Numbered from the stretch's first letter, positions 7,260-15,705 are shown. The stretch: 64,000 nt of DNA from GCA-2746365 sp963711255 (GCA_963711255.1 CAVQDO010000008.1:124001-188000), one strand, 5' to 3'. Notes: generated by a model not told the origin, from the sequence alone. Made by a program: numbers and translations.

Positions 7260-8588
7260 TTAAAACTTCTTGCGAACAGTAATCATGCCAATATGCCGGT
7301 CGTAACTGAATATTGAATCTGTCGAGCGATTAGTCCGGTCTATCCATCTTGCCATTAACTGCCAGTCGCGGGCGAAGTCGTAAACATAGGCCACCAGGAT
7401 ATCCGAGCGATTATCCTGCCGGTCCTGTACTGCTGTCGGATCATATTCACTGCGCCGGTAAGACGCTTCTATATAAGCCTTATGCTGTTTGCTAAATATC
7501 TTTTCATAACGCACTCGAGCACCATTTCGTGTAGGCGAGTAGTTTCGGGTTTCGGTATTTTGCCGATCATTTACTTCCAGTTCATACCACAGGTTCAGCG
7601 CATCCCGCGGCCATTTAAACTGGTAGCCTAAACGCAGCTTCTGACGAGAGCCCTGCAGGTAATCATAGACTGGCTCGCGGCTATCGATTTCTTCATAGCG
7701 GTAACGCAGCCGGAAAGTATCTCCATTAGAAAGCTTACGTTTGCTTTTAAAGGTAGCAACGTAAGATTGCTGGTAATCGATATGGCCATAGGTAGATTGC
7801 TTTAAATTAAGGTCCAGTGTATTGCGCCAGCTGTCCAGTGAAAACAGGTAACTTAAGCCAACATCGTAAATATTATAATCGTTAAAATCACTGGAGTAAT
7901 AGTTGGTCAGGAATACCGCTGCGGTTACCAGTAATGCGGGCTCTTTTTTGCCGTAGCCCTTACCCATTATTCGTTTATCGAACAGGCCATAGGCTTGAAA
8001 AAACGTGCCGGATTCATTCGACGCTATTTCCAGCGGTGCAAAGCGAATGTTCGAGTCATAACCATGGCTCAAATACAGGTAAGCCCGCCAGTCCTTTTGT
8101 TCCTTGTTTTTGCCTTCCAGGGTTTGCAGCTGTTTTTCAACTAACGCTGACATTTCCGGGGTGTCGCTCAGCTGTTTGCTTTTATTGAAATAGTTAATAG
8201 CGGCATCTTTATTCGACTGTCTGTTTTCGATTAGCGCCAGGTTATAGTAAGCCAGTGCCTGCAGCTCTTTATGCTTTAGAAGTTTATTGAAATAACGCTT
8301 ACTTTCGGGGTACTGCTGCAGGCGATAGCTAACAGAGCCAAGATTATAATAGATGGTGTGCAATGGCTTACGCTGCTTCTGCGCCTGCTCCAGGGCGCGT
8401 TCGAAAGTCTGTTTTGCCTGCGGGTACTTTCCCTGCTGAAATTGCGCGCTGCCAAGCTTGAGATTTTCTGATAAATCATAAGCGGATTCTGCCGGTTTAT
8501 TGTCAGCAGCGTAGACGGGTACACAGGCCAGTATTAACAGCAAACACGAACAGACTAGTTTTTGACGCAGATGAAACATAAGCGGCAA
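7260..8588 (-). CDS. TPR and outer-membrane beta-barrel protein
   Basis: The 442-residue product has a signal peptide (about 1-27, ending PVYAADN), three or four tetratricopeptide repeats (about 40-165, for example LGSAQFQQGKYPQAKQTFER) and a C-terminal region from about 168 rich in alternating aromatic strands. It ends in Phe (ITVRKKF), the usual signal for assembly of an outer-membrane barrel. The layout resembles Slam (DUF560) proteins, which move lipoproteins to the cell surface, but I cannot claim membership. It is the last gene of a minus-strand group with sigma factor, anti-sigma factor and Asp-Glu-Pro repeat protein, 107 bases after the latter, so it may be its outer-membrane partner (inference). 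Confidence 0.8.
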   Translation of the reverse strand: MPLMFHLRQKLVCSCLLLILACVPVYAADNKPAESAYDLSENLKLGSAQFQQGKYPQAKQTFERALEQAQKQRKPLHTIYYNLGSVSYRLQQYPESKRYFNKLLKHKELQALAYYNLALIENRQSNKDAAINYFNKSKQLSDTPEMSALVEKQLQTLEGKNKEQKDWRAYLYLSHGYDSNIRFAPLEIASNESGTFFQAYGLFDKRIMGKGYGKKEPALLVTAAVFLTNYYSSDFNDYNIYDVGLSYLFSLDSWRNTLDLNLKQSTYGHIDYQQSYVATFKSKRKLSNGDTFRLRYRYEEIDSREPVYDYLQGSRQKLRLGYQFKWPRDALNLWYELEVNDRQNTETRNYSPTRNGARVRYEKIFSKQHKAYIEASYRRSEYDPTAVQDRQDNRSDILVAYVYDFARDWQLMARWIDRTNRSTDSIFSYDRHIGMITVRKKF

Positions 8589-8658
8589 TTATTGCACATG
8601 CATCCTTTGAACTAAATCCCCTGGATTTACTAAGGTAAGATAAAAATGAGCGATAGTT

Positions 8659-8687
8659 CACAAAACTCAAACGAGGTGAATTTTGTG
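8659..8687 (-). other. Hairpin between the repeat protein and the barrel protein genes
   Basis: CACAAAA at 8659-8665 pairs with TTTTGTG at 8681-8687 across a 15-base loop, just after the stop of the repeat protein gene. It lacks a clean T-run on the minus strand, so it is at best a weak or partial terminator. Confidence 0.35.
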
Positions 8688-8695
8688 TTTACGCG

Positions 8696-9196
8696 TTAAG
8701 ACTTGCCTTCTTCCTCTGGCTCATCGGGTTCATCGGGCTCATCGGGCTCATCTGGCTCATCTGGCTCATCTGGCTCATCTGGCTCATCTGGCTCATCTGG
8801 CTCATCGGGCTCATCGGGCTCATCTGGCTCATCTGGCTCATCTGGCTCATCGGGCTCATCGGGTTCATCGGGTTCATCGGGCTCGTCAGCTTCATCCGGT
8901 TCGTCTGGCTCATCCGGGTCGTCCTTGTCACCGTCATGATCCCTGTCATCATCACGATCATCGTCCTTGTCGTCATCCTTGTCATCTTCGCGGTCATTGT
9001 CGGCTTCTTTTCCGTGATCATCATCACCCGACATGGGCAAAATTAGTGTATGTACATCAAGCACTGAATCATTATCATCAATGACTCGAATCGTTATTTC
9101 ATCAAGATCATCCGGCGACGCCAGCAACACCGTCGGTGCGCACATGCAAAGCACGCAACACGGCAGGACAAATCGTTTTTTGTTAAATAAATACAT
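8696..9196 (-). CDS. Exported acidic protein with Asp-Glu-Pro tripeptide repeats
   Basis: I take the ATG at 9196 as start, four bases after the anti-sigma stop with CAGGG upstream; the longer frame from 9238 overlaps the anti-sigma gene. The 166-residue product has a signal peptide (MYLFNKKRFVL then a Cys/Leu-rich core ending LLAS), a short folded-looking part (DEITIRVIDDNDSVLDV, about 32-50), a stretch dominated by Asp, Lys and Arg, and about 22 tandem Asp-Glu-Pro units before the end EEEGKS. Net charge is extremely negative. It could be a periplasmic or surface spacer or a cation-binding protein; no function is established. The repeats are real in this frame because signal peptide, spacing and operon position all agree. 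Confidence 0.75.
   Translation of the reverse strand: MYLFNKKRFVLPCCVLCMCAPTVLLASPDDLDEITIRVIDDNDSVLDVHTLILPMSGDDDHGKEADNDREDDKDDDKDDDRDDDRDHDGDKDDPDEPDEPDEADEPDEPDEPDEPDEPDEPDEPDEPDEPDEPDEPDEPDEPDEPDEPDEPDEPDEPDEPEEEGKS
8717..8917. repeat. Nine-base tandem repeat array coding for Asp-Glu-Pro
   Basis: About 22 copies of a nine-base unit (minus strand GATGAGCCA, GATGAGCCC or GATGAACCC) run without a gap in frame. Most changes are at third codon positions, and one unit codes Asp-Glu-Ala. Neighbouring copies are identical in runs, as expected from slippage or unequal exchange, so copy number is likely to vary between strains. Confidence 0.9.
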
Positions 9197-9200
9197 AAAA

Positions 9201-9866
9201 CTAGCCCTGCAATACTCCGGTATTGTTATACAACACACTGCCGGGTGATTTATATTGCGTCTTTATTCTCATTACTTTTTCTTTACCATTCATGCGAATT
9301 GTTGTTGTTATATCACCATTACCCTGCGCGATTCCAACGATCGGTAATGCGATAACATTCACACCCTGTCGCAGGCCTGTGGTCCAGTTAACCTGTTTTT
9401 TGCTGCCAAATCCAGACAATTCCAGGTTGTCGGATAGTTCGATACGCATATCAACAGCATCCAGTGCCTGCTCTGATTCTATCGCAACTTTAATGGTTCG
9501 TACTTCATCATTTACTGTCACCAGGTAAAGCTCGTTATTGTCTACCTGTGAGTCGTTAAAGAAACCCAGCCATACCACCAGTGCAGACAACATCGCAGCC
9601 GTCGCAAACTTGTAGAAATTGTGTGACCCTGAAGTCGATTCTCGTTCAGCGGCTACCGCATTCGCAATAACGCTGGTCTTAAAATTTTCAGAGGCAGGCG
9701 GAACGGGCAGTGACTTTAAGAGACTAATTTGCTGCTGCAGCTGATTCAGGCTTTGCGCACAGCTTTCACAACTGGCACAGTGGCTATCAACAGCTTCTTT
9801 CTGTGTATCGGAAAGTGTGCCGTCGAGGTAATCATCAAGCAGTATTAAAGTGTGTTCACAGGTCAT
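9201..9866 (-). CDS. Anti-sigma factor with zinc-binding domain
   Basis: The 221-residue protein starts MTCEHTLILLDDYLDGTLSD and has H29-x3-C33-x2-C36 with H5 near the start, the ZAS zinc fold that holds ECF sigma factors. A single membrane helix lies at about 86-103, followed by a periplasmic domain of about 115 residues. This places the sigma-binding part in the cytoplasm and the sensor outside. It follows the sigma gene by 14 bases and precedes the repeat protein by 4, a tight operon. The signal is unknown. The periplasmic part (LSGFGSKKQVNWTTGL) does not match a sensor domain that I recognise. Confidence 0.88.
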   Translation of the reverse strand: MTCEHTLILLDDYLDGTLSDTQKEAVDSHCASCESCAQSLNQLQQQISLLKSLPVPPASENFKTSVIANAVAAERESTSGSHNFYKFATAAMLSALVVWLGFFNDSQVDNNELYLVTVNDEVRTIKVAIESEQALDAVDMRIELSDNLELSGFGSKKQVNWTTGLRQGVNVIALPIVGIAQGNGDITTTIRMNGKEKVMRIKTQYKSPGSVLYNNTGVLQG

Positions 9867-9880
9867 TAAATTAGCTCCTC

Positions 9881-10447
9881 TTAACCATTATCACGCATCT
9901 CATCACCAAATAGTTCCTTTTCAGTCAGTTCCCGCACCTGGTTCCTGGCACGGTGCAGCCTGGATTTAAGCGTTCCAAGGGGTGTTTGCAGCACATCTGA
10001 TAATTCAACCAGGGTATAACCTTCCGCATCATGCAGCGTTAAAACCAGGCGCTGGTCATCGTTTAATGTTTGCATGGCAGCCACCAGCACCTGCTGATCA
10101 TGTGACAGTTCTGCCCGTTCGTAAGGCGTTCTGTCAGTGGAAACGATATTTTCAGGCATTTCATCAGGGCTGATTACGGCTAACATACGCTGTTTTTTAC
10201 GATAGCTATCAACGTACAGATTATAGAGCGAGCGCATCAGCCAGGGGCGTAGAGATTCAACCTGCTCAAGCTGATCGACCTTAAGGAATAAGCGTGTTAA
10301 CAACAGCTGAACCAGTTCCTCAGCATCGTCTGAACACTGACACAGGCGAAAGGCAAAGCGATACAACATATCTATATGAGGCGAAACCAGGCCGGCAAAG
10401 CGATCTGCAGGCTTGCTCTGTAATTTGAACAGTTTAACAATACTCAT
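9881..10447 (-). CDS. ECF-family RNA polymerase sigma factor
   Basis: The 188-residue product has sigma region 2 (about 20-95, with DMLYRFAFRLCQCSDDAEEL and RPWLMRSLYNLYVDSYRK) and region 4 (about 120-175, with LNDDQRLVLTLHDAEGYT and the helix-turn-helix GTLKSRLHRARNQV). Regions 1.1 and 3 are absent, as in ECF sigma factors. It should be held by the anti-sigma factor encoded next and, when freed, transcribe this operon and perhaps others. The promoter region upstream carries two palindromic boxes. Which ECF group it belongs to cannot be decided by eye. Confidence 0.93.
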   Translation of the reverse strand: MSIVKLFKLQSKPADRFAGLVSPHIDMLYRFAFRLCQCSDDAEELVQLLLTRLFLKVDQLEQVESLRPWLMRSLYNLYVDSYRKKQRMLAVISPDEMPENIVSTDRTPYERAELSHDQQVLVAAMQTLNDDQRLVLTLHDAEGYTLVELSDVLQTPLGTLKSRLHRARNQVRELTEKELFGDEMRDNG

Positions 10448-10516
10448 AACAGGTATTTCTATACACTCCGGTAACAGATAATCGCTTTCCTGGCAGACTT
10501 AATGCTTGAATTGATT

Positions 10517-10548
10517 TGTGGCACAACTATGTGGCACAACAGATTATA
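10517..10548 (-). promoter_or_regulatory. Possible promoter with tandem palindromic boxes upstream of the sigma gene
   Basis: TGTGGCACAAC occurs at 10517-10527 and again at 10530-10540, 13 bases apart; each holds the palindrome TGTGGCACA. Just upstream on the minus strand is a perfect TATAAT (10548-10543), but the -35 is weak (TTAGTC at 16 bases). The boxes would overlap the transcription start, a position suited to a repressor. Confidence 0.5.
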
Positions 10549-10645
10549 ACGAATTTTAAGATTTGACTAACCCGTAAGCTATGACGAAACCGTGTAATAA
10601 AAGGTTCCATCCTGTAGCTCAATGACTGAACAAAATAATGCAGAC

Positions 10646-10675
10646 AAAAAAAACCGGCTAAAAGCCGGTTTTTTT
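10646..10675 (-). terminator. Terminator after rplQ (usable in both directions)
   Basis: AACCGGC (10652-10658) pairs with GCCGGTT (10664-10670) around a short loop, with A-rich and T-rich flanks on both sides. It ends the alpha operon on the minus strand. Confidence 0.9.
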
Positions 10676-10698
10676 ACTCATACTGAAGATTGATCTGC

Positions 10699-11085
10699 TT
10701 ATTCAGCAGCTTCTTCAACCGCATCAGCAGGACGATCAACCAGTTCGATGTATGCCATTGGTGCAGCATCACCTGAACGGAAACCGCATTTCAAAATACG
10801 TGTGTAACCACCAGGACGCTCTTTATAACGTGGAGCTAACTCGTTAAACAGCTTTCCAACCATTTCTTTATCACGTAACTTTGAAAAAGCTGAACGGCGG
10901 TTCGCAACTGAATCACTTTTAGCCATAGTGATTAGTGGCTCTGCAACACGGCGTAACTCTTTTGCTTTTGGCAGAGTTGTCTTGATAATTTCGTGATCGA
11001 ACAGTGAGTTAGCCATATTGCTAAACATCGCCTTACGGTGACTGCTGTTCCTATTTAGTTTGCGGCCAGATTTATTGTGACGCAT
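10699..11085 (-). CDS. rplQ: 50S ribosomal protein L17
   Basis: L17 (128 residues) begins MRHNKSGRKLNRNSSHRKAM, the family signature, and binds 23S rRNA near the peptide exit. It has the normal bacterial core to GGYTRILKCGFRSGDAAPMA and a short acidic tail. It is the last gene of the alpha operon (rpsM, rpsK, rpsD, rpoA, rplQ), separated from rpoA by 92 bases and followed by the terminator. Confidence 0.99.
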   Translation of the reverse strand: MRHNKSGRKLNRNSSHRKAMFSNMANSLFDHEIIKTTLPKAKELRRVAEPLITMAKSDSVANRRSAFSKLRDKEMVGKLFNELAPRYKERPGGYTRILKCGFRSGDAAPMAYIELVDRPADAVEEAAE

Positions 11086-11177
11086 GATATATAACCTTTA
11101 TCATTATTTGTATTGTTCAATACAAAAGTTCAAATTCTATTTAATGGCTGGTATTGCCATGTTTAACTACCGGGATA

Positions 11178-12170
11178 TTAACTCGCTTCTTCTTTTTCAC
11201 GGATTGAAGCAGGTGGCCAGTTATCTAACTGGATACCTAGTGACAGACCGTGTGAAGCCAGTACATCTTTAATTTCTGTTAAAGATTTCTTGCCCAGGTT
11301 AGGTGTTCTTAATAACTCAACTTCAGTACGCTGAATTAAATCACCAATGTAATATATATTTTCTGCTTTCAAACAGTTAGCAGAACGTACTGTTAATTCA
11401 AGCTCATCAACAGGGCGCAGCAATATAGGATCGATATCAGCTTCTTCATCAACAGCAACTTCGTCTTCCATGCTTTGCAGGTTAACAAATGATGAAAGCT
11501 GAGCTTGCAGAATAGTTGCCGCAGTACGAATTGCTTCTTCTGGATCAACGGTACCATTGGTCTGTAAATCAATGATTAATTTATCCAGGTTAGTACTCTG
11601 CGCTACGCGTGCATTTTCAACATTGTATGAAACACGGCGGATAGGGCTAAAAGACGCATCCAGCTGCAATGTACCAATAGTTGTTGATTCCGAATCTGAT
11701 CTGCGTGTATTTGCAGGCTGATAACCACGGCCTTTAACAACTTTAAGCGTGATGTTTAATGTACCTTCACTATTTACATTTGCAATAACATGATCAGGGT
11801 TAACAATTTCCACATCATGACCGGTTTCGATATCACCGGCAGTAACAACACCAGCACCAGTTTTGTTTATAGTGATCATTTGCTCATCACTTGCGTGCAT
11901 GATTAATGCAACGCCTTTCAGGTTTAACAGGATTTCAAGTACATCTTCCTGTACGCCTTCGATTGTGCTGTACTCGTGTACGACACCTTCGATTTGAGCT
12001 TCAACGATGGCACTGCCCTCGATAGAAGACAGTAAAATTCTGCGTAAAGCATTACCCAGTGTATGACCGAAACCACGCTCAAGCGGTTCTAATGCAACTT
12101 TTGCATGAGTTTCGCTGTAAGACTGTACATTAATGGTACGCGGTGTAAGAAGTTCATCTGTCGCTGACAT
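11178..12170 (-). CDS. rpoA: RNA polymerase alpha subunit
   Basis: The 330-residue alpha subunit dimerises to start assembly of RNA polymerase. The N-terminal domain (about 1-235) holds LEPLERGFGHTLGNALRR; an acidic linker with VAVDEEADIDP leads to the C-terminal domain (about 250-320) with RSANCLKAENIYYIGDL and LGKKSLTEIKDVL, which touches UP-element DNA and activators. Length is normal for the family. It lies between rpsD (15 bases) and rplQ in the alpha operon. Confidence 0.99.
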   Translation of the reverse strand: MSATDELLTPRTINVQSYSETHAKVALEPLERGFGHTLGNALRRILLSSIEGSAIVEAQIEGVVHEYSTIEGVQEDVLEILLNLKGVALIMHASDEQMITINKTGAGVVTAGDIETGHDVEIVNPDHVIANVNSEGTLNITLKVVKGRGYQPANTRRSDSESTTIGTLQLDASFSPIRRVSYNVENARVAQSTNLDKLIIDLQTNGTVDPEEAIRTAATILQAQLSSFVNLQSMEDEVAVDEEADIDPILLRPVDELELTVRSANCLKAENIYYIGDLIQRTEVELLRTPNLGKKSLTEIKDVLASHGLSLGIQLDNWPPASIREKEEAS

Positions 12171-12185
12171 GTGTTATATGCTCCC

Positions 12186-12806
12186 TTACTTAGAATAAAG
12201 TTCGACGATTAACTGTTCGTTGATCTCTGCTGATAGATCAGCACGCTCAGGAACATTTTTATACACAGCTTCAAGTTTAGAATCGTCAAGACTAATCCAT
12301 TCAACGATACCATTCTGCTTGGCCATATTCATTGAATCGGCAATACGTGTTTGTTTTTTCGCTTTTTCGCGAATCGTAATTACGTCGTTTGCTTTAACCT
12401 GGTATGAAGGTATGTTCACAACCACGTTATTAACCAAAATTGATTTATGGTTCACCATTTGGCGAGCTTCGGCACGTGTAGAACCAAAACCTGAACGGTA
12501 AACAACGTTATCAAGGCGACGTTCAAGAAGTTGCAGCAGGTTTTCACCTGTAGAGCCTTTAAGGCGGGCAGCTTCTTTATAGTAGTTACGGAATTGCTTT
12601 TCAAGAACACCATAGATACGACGTACTTTCTGTTTTTCACGTAACTGCAGTGCGTAGTCAGATAAACGTGTACGACGCGCACCATGCTGACCAGGTACCT
12701 GATCAAGCTTACATTTACTATCAAGCGGACGTAAAGAAGATTTAAGTTCTAAATCAACGCCTTCACGACGACTGAGTTTACATTTTGGTCCAGTATATTT
12801 AGCCAT
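12186..12806 (-). CDS. rpsD: 30S ribosomal protein S4
   Basis: S4 (206 residues) is a primary 16S rRNA binder and helps proofreading of decoding. The start MAKYTGPKCKLSRREGVDL is the form without a zinc-binding Cys cluster. The S4 RNA-binding domain follows at about 95-160 with RLDNVVYRSGFGSTRAEARQ. In E. coli S4 represses the alpha operon through a structure ahead of rpsM. I did not identify that structure here. Confidence 0.99.
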   Translation of the reverse strand: MAKYTGPKCKLSRREGVDLELKSSLRPLDSKCKLDQVPGQHGARRTRLSDYALQLREKQKVRRIYGVLEKQFRNYYKEAARLKGSTGENLLQLLERRLDNVVYRSGFGSTRAEARQMVNHKSILVNNVVVNIPSYQVKANDVITIREKAKKQTRIADSMNMAKQNGIVEWISLDDSKLEAVYKNVPERADLSAEINEQLIVELYSK

Positions 12807-12829
12807 AAAAAATTTCTCAGATCTCTACT

Positions 12830-13213
12830 TTACACACGACGACGTTTTGGAGGACGACAGCCGTTATGCGGAATAGGTGTTACATCATGGATATTGGTAA
12901 TTTTAAAACCAATGTTGTTCAAAGAACGAATAGCCGAATCACGTCCAGGGCCAGGGCCACGAACCATAACTTCCAGGCTTTTCATACCGTAATCTTTTGC
13001 ACGTGTACCTGCGCGCTCGGCCGCTACCTGTGCAGCAAATGGTGTGCTCTTACGAGAACCACGGAAACCAGAACCACCGGATGTTGCCCATGACAGAGTG
13101 TTACCCTGACGGTCGGTAATGGTAATAATAGTGTTGTTGAATGTTGCGTATACATGTGCAACACCGTCAACTACGGTACGTTTTATTTTTTTCTTTGTTT
13201 CAGGCTTCGCCAT
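12830..13213 (-). CDS. rpsK: 30S ribosomal protein S11
   Basis: S11 (127 residues) lines the platform of the small subunit near the mRNA exit. The conserved core VAHVYATFNNTIITITDRQGN and the end HNGCRPPKRRRV are present. It sits between rpsM and rpsD, with 41 and 23 base gaps, in the alpha operon. Confidence 0.99.
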   Translation of the reverse strand: MAKPETKKKIKRTVVDGVAHVYATFNNTIITITDRQGNTLSWATSGGSGFRGSRKSTPFAAQVAAERAGTRAKDYGMKSLEVMVRGPGPGRDSAIRSLNNIGFKITNIHDVTPIPHNGCRPPKRRRV

Positions 13214-13254
13214 GTGGATACTCTATTATTTATCTAATTAGTTAACGCGCGTTT

Positions 13255-13611
13255 CTATCGTGTAATGGGTCTACGTGGACCTTTACGTGTACGTGCATTG
13301 GTTTTTGTGCGCTGACCACGTAGTGGTAAACCACGACGATGACGGATACCACGGTAACAACCCAGGTCCATCAAACGTTTAATACTCATTGAAACTTCAC
13401 GGCGCAAATCACCTTCAACAGAATATTTACCAACTTCTGTACGCAGCGTTTCTAACTGCTCTTCTGAAAGTTCACCGATTTTTGCATCTTCGGCTATACC
13501 TGTTGCTGAGCAAATCTGCTGGGCACGGGTTTGACCGATACCGTAAATGCTTCTCAAGCCAATTACGGTGTGCTTATTTGTTGGAATGTTTATACCTGCA
13601 ATACGAGCCAT
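13255..13611 (-). CDS. rpsM: 30S ribosomal protein S13
   Basis: S13 (118 residues) sits at the head of the small subunit and contacts P-site tRNA and L5. It begins MARIAGINIPTNKHTVIGLR with the helix-two-turn-helix core and the basic tail RGQRTKTNARTRKGPRRP. It is the first gene of the alpha operon, 96 bases after rpmJ, where an S4 target would be expected. Confidence 0.99.
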   Translation of the reverse strand: MARIAGINIPTNKHTVIGLRSIYGIGQTRAQQICSATGIAEDAKIGELSEEQLETLRTEVGKYSVEGDLRREVSMSIKRLMDLGCYRGIRHRRGLPLRGQRTKTNARTRKGPRRPITR

Positions 13612-13707
13612 TATGGTTTCCGTCTTTTCGCGACAAAGCGCGCAATTTTACTAATAATATGGGCCTAAATCAATAGGAATCTATCTACCAGGGTAACTGA
13701 CTAAAAA

Positions 13708-13821
13708 TCAGCCCTGACGCTGCTTATGACGAGGATCAGTACAAATCACACGTACTACACCGCTACGTTTAACGATTTTACAGTTGCGACACATTTTCTT
13801 TACTGATGCACGTACTTTCAT
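13708..13821 (-). CDS. rpmJ: 50S ribosomal protein L36
   Basis: A 37-residue frame from ATG 13821 to TGA 13708 reads MKVRASVKKMCRNCKIVKRS and ends DPRHKQRQG. The four zinc ligands of the C+ form are present: C11 and C14, C27 and H32. L36 is the smallest large-subunit protein and binds 23S rRNA. It lies between secY and rpsM as in other Gammaproteobacteria. Confidence 0.98.
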   Translation of the reverse strand: MKVRASVKKMCRNCKIVKRSGVVRVICTDPRHKQRQG

Positions 13822-13892
13822 TATCTTAATCCTGCTACTTTGATCTTATGATCTAATCAAAAATTACTAAATTTAATACAAATAAGGGCAAT

Positions 13893-15200
13893 CTAGCGCT
13901 TATAACCGTCAAGATTGGCTTTTTTCATAATACCTTCATACTGGTGTGACATCAGGTGCGACTGTATCTGCGCCATGAAATCCATCACTACTACCACGAT
14001 AATCAACAATGACGTACCGCCAAAGTAGAATGGAACGTTCCAGTACAAAATCAAAAACTCAGGTAATAAACACACCGCGGTGATATACATCGCACCCACA
14101 AACGTTAAGCGCGTCATTACCTTGTCAATATACTTCGCTGTTTGCTCACCTGGGCGTATACCCGGGACAAATGCACCGCCTTTCTTCAAATTATCTGCTG
14201 TATCACGTGCATTAAACTGTAATGCGGTGTAGAAAAAGCAGAAAAATATAATCGCAATGGCAAATAAAATTATGTAAATCGGCTGTCCCGGAGATATCTT
14301 TGCCGCGATATCTGACAACCATTCCATGCCTTCAGTCTGTCCGCTCCAGCTTGCCATTGTTGCCGGAAACAGAATAATACTTGAAGCAAAAATCGGTGGA
14401 ATTACACCCGCCATATTAAGCTTCAGTGGCAAATGGCTACTCTGAGCCTGGTATAAGCGGCGACCCTGCTGCTTCTTCGCATAATTAACCGTTATGCGGC
14501 GCTGCCCTCTTTCAATGAAGACAACAAATGCGGTTACTGCGACTGCCAGTACAAACAGTACGATAATCGCCAATGTATGTAACTCACCGGTTCTTACCAG
14601 CTCCAGTGTACCGCCAACTGCAGAGGGCAAACCTGCAACAATACCGGCAAAGATAATGATAGAAATACCGTTACCGATGCCTCGTTCTGTCACCTGCTCA
14701 CCCAGCCACATCAGGAACATAGTACCTGTTACCAGGGTAACAGCCGCTGTAAAGATGAAACTGACTCCAGGGTTCATCACCAGTGCCTGAGCACCTACAG
14801 ACTGGCTTTGCAGCGCAACCGAAATACCCACTGCCTGGAAACTGGCCAGAACCAGGGTAAAGTAACGGGTATACATCGCTATTTTACGGCGACCAGGCTC
14901 ACCCTCTTTCTTCAGCTGCTCCAGCGTAGGCACGGTAACCGCCAGTAACTGCATGATAATAGATGCAGAAATATAAGGCATAATACCCAGTGCAAACAGG
15001 GACATACGTCCTAACGCACCACCCGAGAACATATTAAACACGCCCAGGATGCTGCCTTTCTGCTGGTCAAACAATGTTGACAATACAGTCGGATCAATTC
15101 CGGGTACAGGTATGAATGTTCCTATTCGGAAGACTATCAATGCACCGATAACAAATAAAAGGCGCTGCTTTAGTTCCGAAAAATTACCCGTATTTGCCAT
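13893..15200 (-). CDS. secY: Preprotein translocase subunit SecY
   Basis: SecY (435 residues) forms the protein-conducting channel of the inner membrane with SecE and SecG. Ten membrane helices are visible, with family motifs RIGTFIPVPGID near the start, the TM2 plug region GGALGRMSLFALGIMPYISA, and the cytoplasmic loop INYAKKQ-type segment VNYAKKQQGRRLY. The last gene of the spc operon except rpmJ, it follows rplO by 46 bases. Its partner SecE is encoded at 41474. Confidence 0.99.
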   Translation of the reverse strand: MANTGNFSELKQRLLFVIGALIVFRIGTFIPVPGIDPTVLSTLFDQQKGSILGVFNMFSGGALGRMSLFALGIMPYISASIIMQLLAVTVPTLEQLKKEGEPGRRKIAMYTRYFTLVLASFQAVGISVALQSQSVGAQALVMNPGVSFIFTAAVTLVTGTMFLMWLGEQVTERGIGNGISIIIFAGIVAGLPSAVGGTLELVRTGELHTLAIIVLFVLAVAVTAFVVFIERGQRRITVNYAKKQQGRRLYQAQSSHLPLKLNMAGVIPPIFASSIILFPATMASWSGQTEGMEWLSDIAAKISPGQPIYIILFAIAIIFFCFFYTALQFNARDTADNLKKGGAFVPGIRPGEQTAKYIDKVMTRLTFVGAMYITAVCLLPEFLILYWNVPFYFGGTSLLIIVVVVMDFMAQIQSHLMSHQYEGIMKKANLDGYKR

Positions 15201-15246
15201 TAAATCACTGCCGTATTAATAACGATTGCCTGCGCACGATACTGAA

Positions 15247-15705
15247 TTACTCAGCATCTCCAATTTTTCCGCCTGCAGCCTCAATAGCTTTACGCGCACC
15301 TGGTGTTACTTTAATTCCTTTAAGCGTTACTGCTTTGGAAATCTCACCAGAATCAATTACTTTGGCTTTCTGAGTTCTTGTAGGAACCACATCTGCCTTG
15401 ATCAATGCTTCCAGATCAATAACCTCAGCATCAATATTTGCCAGCTCGCCCAAACGTACTTCAGCGCTTAATTTTGCTGAACGTGATGCGAAGCCAACTT
15501 TAGGTAAACGACGCTGTAATGGCATCTGACCACCTTCGAAACCAACCTTGGTGAATCCGCCTGAACGTGATTTCTGGCCTTTATGACCACGACCACATGT
15601 TTTACCCGTGCCAGAACCAATACCGCGACCAACTCGCTTGGCGTTCTTTTTACTACCCGCTGCAGGAGCAAGAGTATTTAAATGCATTCCATCAGTACTC
15701 ATCAT
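15247..15705 (-). CDS. rplO: 50S ribosomal protein L15
   Basis: L15 (about 150 residues) is a late-assembly 23S rRNA binder. The family start MHLNTLAPAAGSKKNAKRVG lies six codons inside the frame. Three Met starts are possible: 15705 (overlapping the rpmD stop as TAATG), 15702 and 15687. The ribosome binding site GAAGAGG is placed for 15705 or 15702, while homologues begin at 15687. GRGHKGQKSRSGGF and GGQMPLQRRLPKVGF confirm the family. Confidence 0.98.
   Translation of the reverse strand: MMSTDGMHLNTLAPAAGSKKNAKRVGRGIGSGTGKTCGRGHKGQKSRSGGFTKVGFEGGQMPLQRRLPKVGFASRSAKLSAEVRLGELANIDAEVIDLEALIKADVVPTRTQKAKVIDSGEISKAVTLKGIKVTPGARKAIEAAGGKIGDAE

Noticed and set aside
7260..8588. Calling the barrel protein a Slam lipoprotein translocator
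   Set aside because: The layout (TPR then barrel) fits, but I see no specific motif, and no surface lipoprotein gene lies next to it.
8683..9084. Long plus-strand and antisense frames over the repeat array (poly Ser-Ser-Gly, Ala-His and Met-Ser-Gln-type proteins)
   Set aside because: A nine-base repeat keeps all six frames open. Only the minus-strand Asp-Glu-Pro frame has a signal peptide, a ribosome binding site and an operon position.
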